Shown here one piece after another: positions 6,500 through 8,037 of a DNA stretch of 8,037 nucleotides. Below the pieces are notes generated by a model. That model had not been told where the DNA came from and ran no database searches. It saw only the letters and a list, made by a program, of their open reading frames with translations. The stretch is taken from the NCBI GenBank assembly GCA_019689615.1, contig JADGHD010000205.1:1-8037 (forward strand). Reading direction: 5' to 3'. This DNA comes from Frankia sp. (lineage in GTDB: Bacteria > Actinomycetota > Actinomycetes > Frankiales > Frankiaceae). The first letter of the stretch is position 1. Each line of letters opens with the position of its first letter. A program made the position numbers and the translations under genes.

Positions 6500-6527
6500 G
6501 ACCGGGGCCGGACAAACTGGCCCGGTC
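6500..6527. repeat. hairpin upstream of the 25-codon ORF
   Basis: GACCGGGGCC (6500-6509) pairs with GGCCCGGTC (6519-6527), nine pairs with one bulged base and a nine-base loop. It lies 47 bases before the 25-codon ORF on the minus strand. It could be part of the 5' untranslated region or an operator; there is no T-tract. Confidence 0.5.
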
Positions 6528-6607
6528 GCATCGTCACACGGATCGGGCCGCTCGGTCCTCTGTCAGGCGGGGAGTAACGGTCATAACAGACGCTTAGCGC
6601 GAGATGG

Positions 6608-6624
6608 CCGGTCTGTGTGACCGG
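6608..6624. promoter_or_regulatory. perfect inverted repeat CCGGTC-N5-GACCGG, candidate operator
   Basis: CCGGTC (6608-6613), TGTGT, GACCGG (6619-6624). The same GACCGG and CCGGTC half-sites occur, in opposite order, at 6500-6505 and 6522-6527. The site lies upstream of the reductase operon and downstream of the regulator gene, where a dimeric regulator could bind. The role is inferred from position and symmetry only. Confidence 0.35.
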
Positions 6625-6665
6625 ATCGTCAGTGTCATGCGTTTCAGTCATGTTCCGGCCCCGTT

Positions 6666-6678
6666 GCGCCGTCGGCGC
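6666..6678. terminator. small GC hairpin after the regulator gene
   Basis: GCGCC-GTC-GGCGC, a five-pair stem with a three-base loop, starting 28 bases after the regulator stop on the minus strand. It is short and lacks a T-tract, so it is only a weak terminator candidate. Confidence 0.25.
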
Positions 6679-6706
6679 CGCCGCTGGCGGGTCCGGTCGT
6701 GGTGGT

Positions 6707-7360
6707 TCACAGGCGGTCGCGGCCGGCCCCGGCCGGCCGGTAGCGGTAGCCGACCCGCCGGACGGTCTCGATCAGGTCGCGGCGCTCGGGGCCGAGCTTG
6801 CGGCGCAGCCGGGTGACGAGGACGTCGACGGTGCGGCCGCCCGGGCCGGGGTCGTCGTCGACGCGCTGGCCCCAGACCTGGCGCAGCAGGTCCGCCCGCG
6901 AGTACACCCGGCCGGGGTGGCGGACCAGGAAGTCCAGGACCTCGAACTCCAGGTAGGTCAGGTCGAGCAGGCGGCCGTCCAGCCAGGCCGACCAGGCCGG
7001 CCGGTCGACGGTCAGGCCGCGGCGCGCGCCGTGGCCGCCGGCGGCGCCGGCCTGGCCAACCGCGCCGCGTGCCTCGCCGGAGCCGGTGGCGGGCCCGCGG
7101 TCGGCGACGTCGGGCGCGCCGTGCGCGGCCTGGGGCGCGAGCCGGGCGGCCGGGGTGGTGAAGGCGGTGTAGCGGGCGGCGGCCGATGCCGCCGGCGGCT
7201 GGGATGGCGGGCTCCAGGACCGCGCGGCCGGGCCGCCGGCGCGGCCCGCGGATCGTTGCGTCAGCGGATGGTGGCGCGGCTGGCCGCCACGTTCGCCGGC
7301 GGCCGCTTCCGCCGCGCGGGAGCTCGCCGCGGGGGCCGCGACGACGTGCTGCGAGCGCAT
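6707..7360 (-). CDS. OmpR-type winged-helix transcriptional regulator without receiver domain
   Basis: A 217-residue DNA-binding protein. The last hundred residues form a Trans_reg_C (OmpR/PhoB) winged helix: LDGRLLDLTYLEFEVLDFLVRHPGRVYSRADLLRQVWG covers about 127-164, the recognition-helix segment RTVDVLVTRLRRKLG spans 176-190, and the wing is LIETVRRVGYRY at 196-207. Residues 1-112 are Ala/Gly/Pro/Arg-rich and look disordered. There is no receiver domain and no phosphoacceptor Asp region, so classical two-component control is unlikely. Proteins with this layout are common in Streptomyces and related genera. The start is fixed by AAGGAG six bases before the ATG at 7360; the frame remains open to 7924 but only as compositional noise. 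The gene lies upstream of the reductase-monooxygenase operon on the same strand and may control it. Its own upstream region holds a GTCGAC repeat array that it might bind. Confidence 0.88.
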   Translation of the reverse strand: MRSQHVVAAPAASSRAAEAAAGERGGQPRHHPLTQRSAGRAGGPAARSWSPPSQPPAASAAARYTAFTTPAARLAPQAAHGAPDVADRGPATGSGEARGAVGQAGAAGGHGARRGLTVDRPAWSAWLDGRLLDLTYLEFEVLDFLVRHPGRVYSRADLLRQVWGQRVDDDPGPGGRTVDVLVTRLRRKLGPERRDLIETVRRVGYRYRPAGAGRDRL

Positions 7361-7833
7361 CTGGCTCTCCTTGCCTGCTGTGCGTCTACGGAGTCGACTG
7401 GCGCCTGCTGTGCGAGTCGACCGGCGCCTGCCCGGCGTCGACGGAGTCGACTGGCGCCGGGTGTCGACTGCGGGTCGACCGGCGCCGGGGTGCGTCGACC
7501 GGTCTCGACCGATGTCACTGATCTCGATCGATGTCGTTGTGCGTCGACCGAGGACGGAGTGGCTGGATCGGGGGTCACCGGGTGCCTGTCCGGCCGCCGG
7601 GCGTGGGCGGGCGGAACTGATCGCGTCGGCGGCACCGGCACCCACCACGGCCGCCGCACCAGTACGACTCCGGCCGCCGCTGGCGCTGGGCCGCCGCCAG
7701 GTCCCTGGCCGGCCGCCCGGTGGGGCTGGCGCCCGCGGCTGGCTCGTTCCTTCAGCGACCGGGTCGACAGAGCGCGCTGGCCACCCGCTTGAAGTCCACG
7801 TGCGGGCGGCAGACGAGGAGGGCCTGACCGCGC
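7361..7833. other. 473-bp non-coding region upstream of the regulator
   Basis: No open frame here resembles a known protein. From left to right it holds the regulator's ribosome binding site (AAGGAG, 7367-7372), the GTCGAC-rich array (about 7391-7548) and then about 270 bases of GC-rich sequence in which I see no clear motif. Promoters for the minus-strand regulator and for anything starting rightwards should lie here. Confidence 0.5.
7391..7486. repeat. four irregular tandem copies of GGCGCCRGTCGACYC
   Basis: Read on the minus strand, towards the regulator, four units begin with GGCGCC followed by A or G and GTCGAC. On the plus strand these blocks are at 7391-7405, 7414-7428, 7444-7458 and 7472-7486. 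Two of the units can be aligned over 30 bases with 26 matches (ends near 7405 and 7458). Including flanking copies, the palindrome GTCGAC occurs eight times (7393, 7416, 7437, 7446, 7463, 7474, 7494, 7543). A further direct repeat, CGCACAGCAGGC, sits at the regulator end. Spacing is irregular (9 to 49 bases), so this is not a CRISPR. Confidence 0.8.
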
Positions 7834-7884
7834 ATGAAGCTGACCCTAGATCCCCGCGTGCGCTATGTCCACTATCTCCGTTGA
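7834..7884 (+). CDS. 16-aa ORF, possible leader peptide
   Basis: ATG at 7834 to TGA at 7882-7884, encoding MKLTLDPRVRYVHYLR. GAGGAGGG (7815-7822) is a good ribosome binding site 11 bases before the ATG, and a TGA lies just upstream in frame. The codons include two TAT, one CTA, one CGT and one GAT, which are rare in such a GC-rich genome, so ribosomes could pause at the Tyr-Val-His-Tyr stretch. Alternative RNA stems follow directly (7903-7965), as in an attenuator. I do not recognise the peptide. At this length an open frame could be chance. Confidence 0.35.
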   Translation: MKLTLDPRVRYVHYLR

Positions 7885-7893
7885 GAAAGTGGT

Positions 7894-8037
7894 GTGTTCT
7901 GGGGTGGTGGGCCACTCCGCCCACCCACCGGTCCGGCCGCGCTGGCCGGGCTGGTAGGTGGGTGGTGGGGTGGTCGATGGGCCAGCTTCTTCATCTTCCA
8001 GATGGGTATTGTCGTCTTTTTGATCCTGGCCTATGAT
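7894..8037 (+). CDS. possible membrane protein N-terminus (partial, runs off the window)
   Basis: From a GTG at 7894 a frame stays open to the window end (48 codons). The last part reads RWASFFIFQMGIVVFLILAY, a clear hydrophobic, membrane-spanning stretch, after a Gly/Trp-rich lead-in. In the final 51 bases, 12 of 17 codons in this frame end in G or C. That compares with 7 of 17 for the antisense frame and 5 of 19 for the plus-strand ATG frame at 7978, so this frame is the best supported. The GTG is preceded only by a weak GAGAAAG, so the start is uncertain; it could also be the ATG at 8002 or lie outside. I do not recognise a family. The antisense alternative is a hydrophilic C-terminus ending with TAG at 7846-7848. 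Confidence 0.35.
   Translation, partial: MFWGGGPLRPPTGPAALAGLVGGWWGGRWASFFIFQMGIVVFLILAYD

Larger units (their letters stand above)
6454..6706 (-). promoter_or_regulatory. control region of the reductase-monooxygenase operon
   Basis: This 253-base stretch between the regulator stop and the 25-codon ORF is lower in GC than the genes around it. It should hold the operon promoter. It contains a perfect palindrome at 6608-6624, a hairpin at 6500-6527 and three GTCAT motifs (6580, 6634, 6648). Two of the GTCATs lie in a direct repeat, GTCATG, with starts 14 bases apart. I found no convincing -35/-10 pair. Confidence 0.45.

Noticed and set aside
6454..6651. Extension of the 25-codon ORF to a 91-residue protein starting at 6651
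   Set aside because: Third codon positions are close to random there, no ribosome binding site precedes 6651, and the segment contains the palindrome and hairpin.
7391..7548. CRISPR-like array
   Set aside because: Units are short, palindromic and irregularly spaced (9 to 49 bases), without unique spacers of constant length.
7840..7869. Promoter-like CTGACC-N18-TATGTC on the plus strand
   Set aside because: Both hexamers are weak matches and it lies inside the 16-codon ORF, so it competes with the leader-peptide reading; too weak to list.
7361..7924. N-terminal extension of the winged-helix regulator to 7924
   Set aside because: It crosses the GTCGAC repeat array as low-complexity sequence, and AAGGAG six bases before the ATG at 7360 fixes the start.
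7846..8037. Minus-strand partial frame of 63 residues ending at TAG 7846-7848
   Set aside because: The hydrophilic peptide looks plausible by eye, but its codon bias at the window edge is worse than that of the plus frame, whose hydrophobic stretch explains the antisense Asp/Glu/Lys run.

Overview
The window is about 8 kb of very GC-rich DNA, and its coding sequence uses almost only G- or C-ending codons. That, together with an actinobacterial-type phosphoserine aminotransferase, a CitA-type citrate synthase and a DUF2530-type membrane protein, points to a high-GC actinobacterium. Frankia or a close relative would fit, but the genus is inferred and not proven by the sequence. Nearly all genes lie on the minus strand. 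Most other long open frames are antisense shadows of these genes.

Left part (1-3274). Positions 1-90 hold a 24-bp tandem repeat, probably the C-terminal tail of a plus-strand gene entering from the left. Two strong hairpins (88-131 and 158-186) then separate it from serC, which converges on it. serC (phosphoserine aminotransferase) lies directly behind a citrate synthase gene on the minus strand. The two overlap by 8 to 17 bases, so they are very probably co-transcribed and translationally coupled. A 359-base gap separates the citrate synthase from a two-helix DUF2530-type membrane protein, also on the minus strand.

Middle part (3275-6453). A divergent plus-strand gene encodes a degenerate Gfo/Idh/MocA-type protein. 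It converges, with only 10 bases between stop codons, on an acyl-CoA-dehydrogenase-fold flavoprotein. Upstream of that flavoprotein, on the same strand, lies a flavin reductase. Reductase plus dehydrogenase-fold protein is the arrangement of a two-component flavin-dependent monooxygenase, and I favour that reading. The reductase has no ribosome binding site of its own. Its ATG overlaps the TGA of a 25-codon ORF that does have a good site, so a small upstream ORF appears to head this operon.

Right part (6454-8037). A 253-base control region contains a GC-rich palindrome and a hairpin with the same half-sites. Next comes a gene for an OmpR-type winged-helix DNA-binding protein that lacks a receiver domain. 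Its upstream region contains four irregular tandem copies of a GGCGCCRGTCGACYC unit, with eight GTCGAC palindromes within 160 bases. On the opposite strand there is a 16-codon ORF with a Shine-Dalgarno sequence, followed by mutually exclusive stem options and then a reading frame for a possible membrane protein that runs off the window. This could be a leader-peptide attenuator. It is the most speculative part of the annotation.
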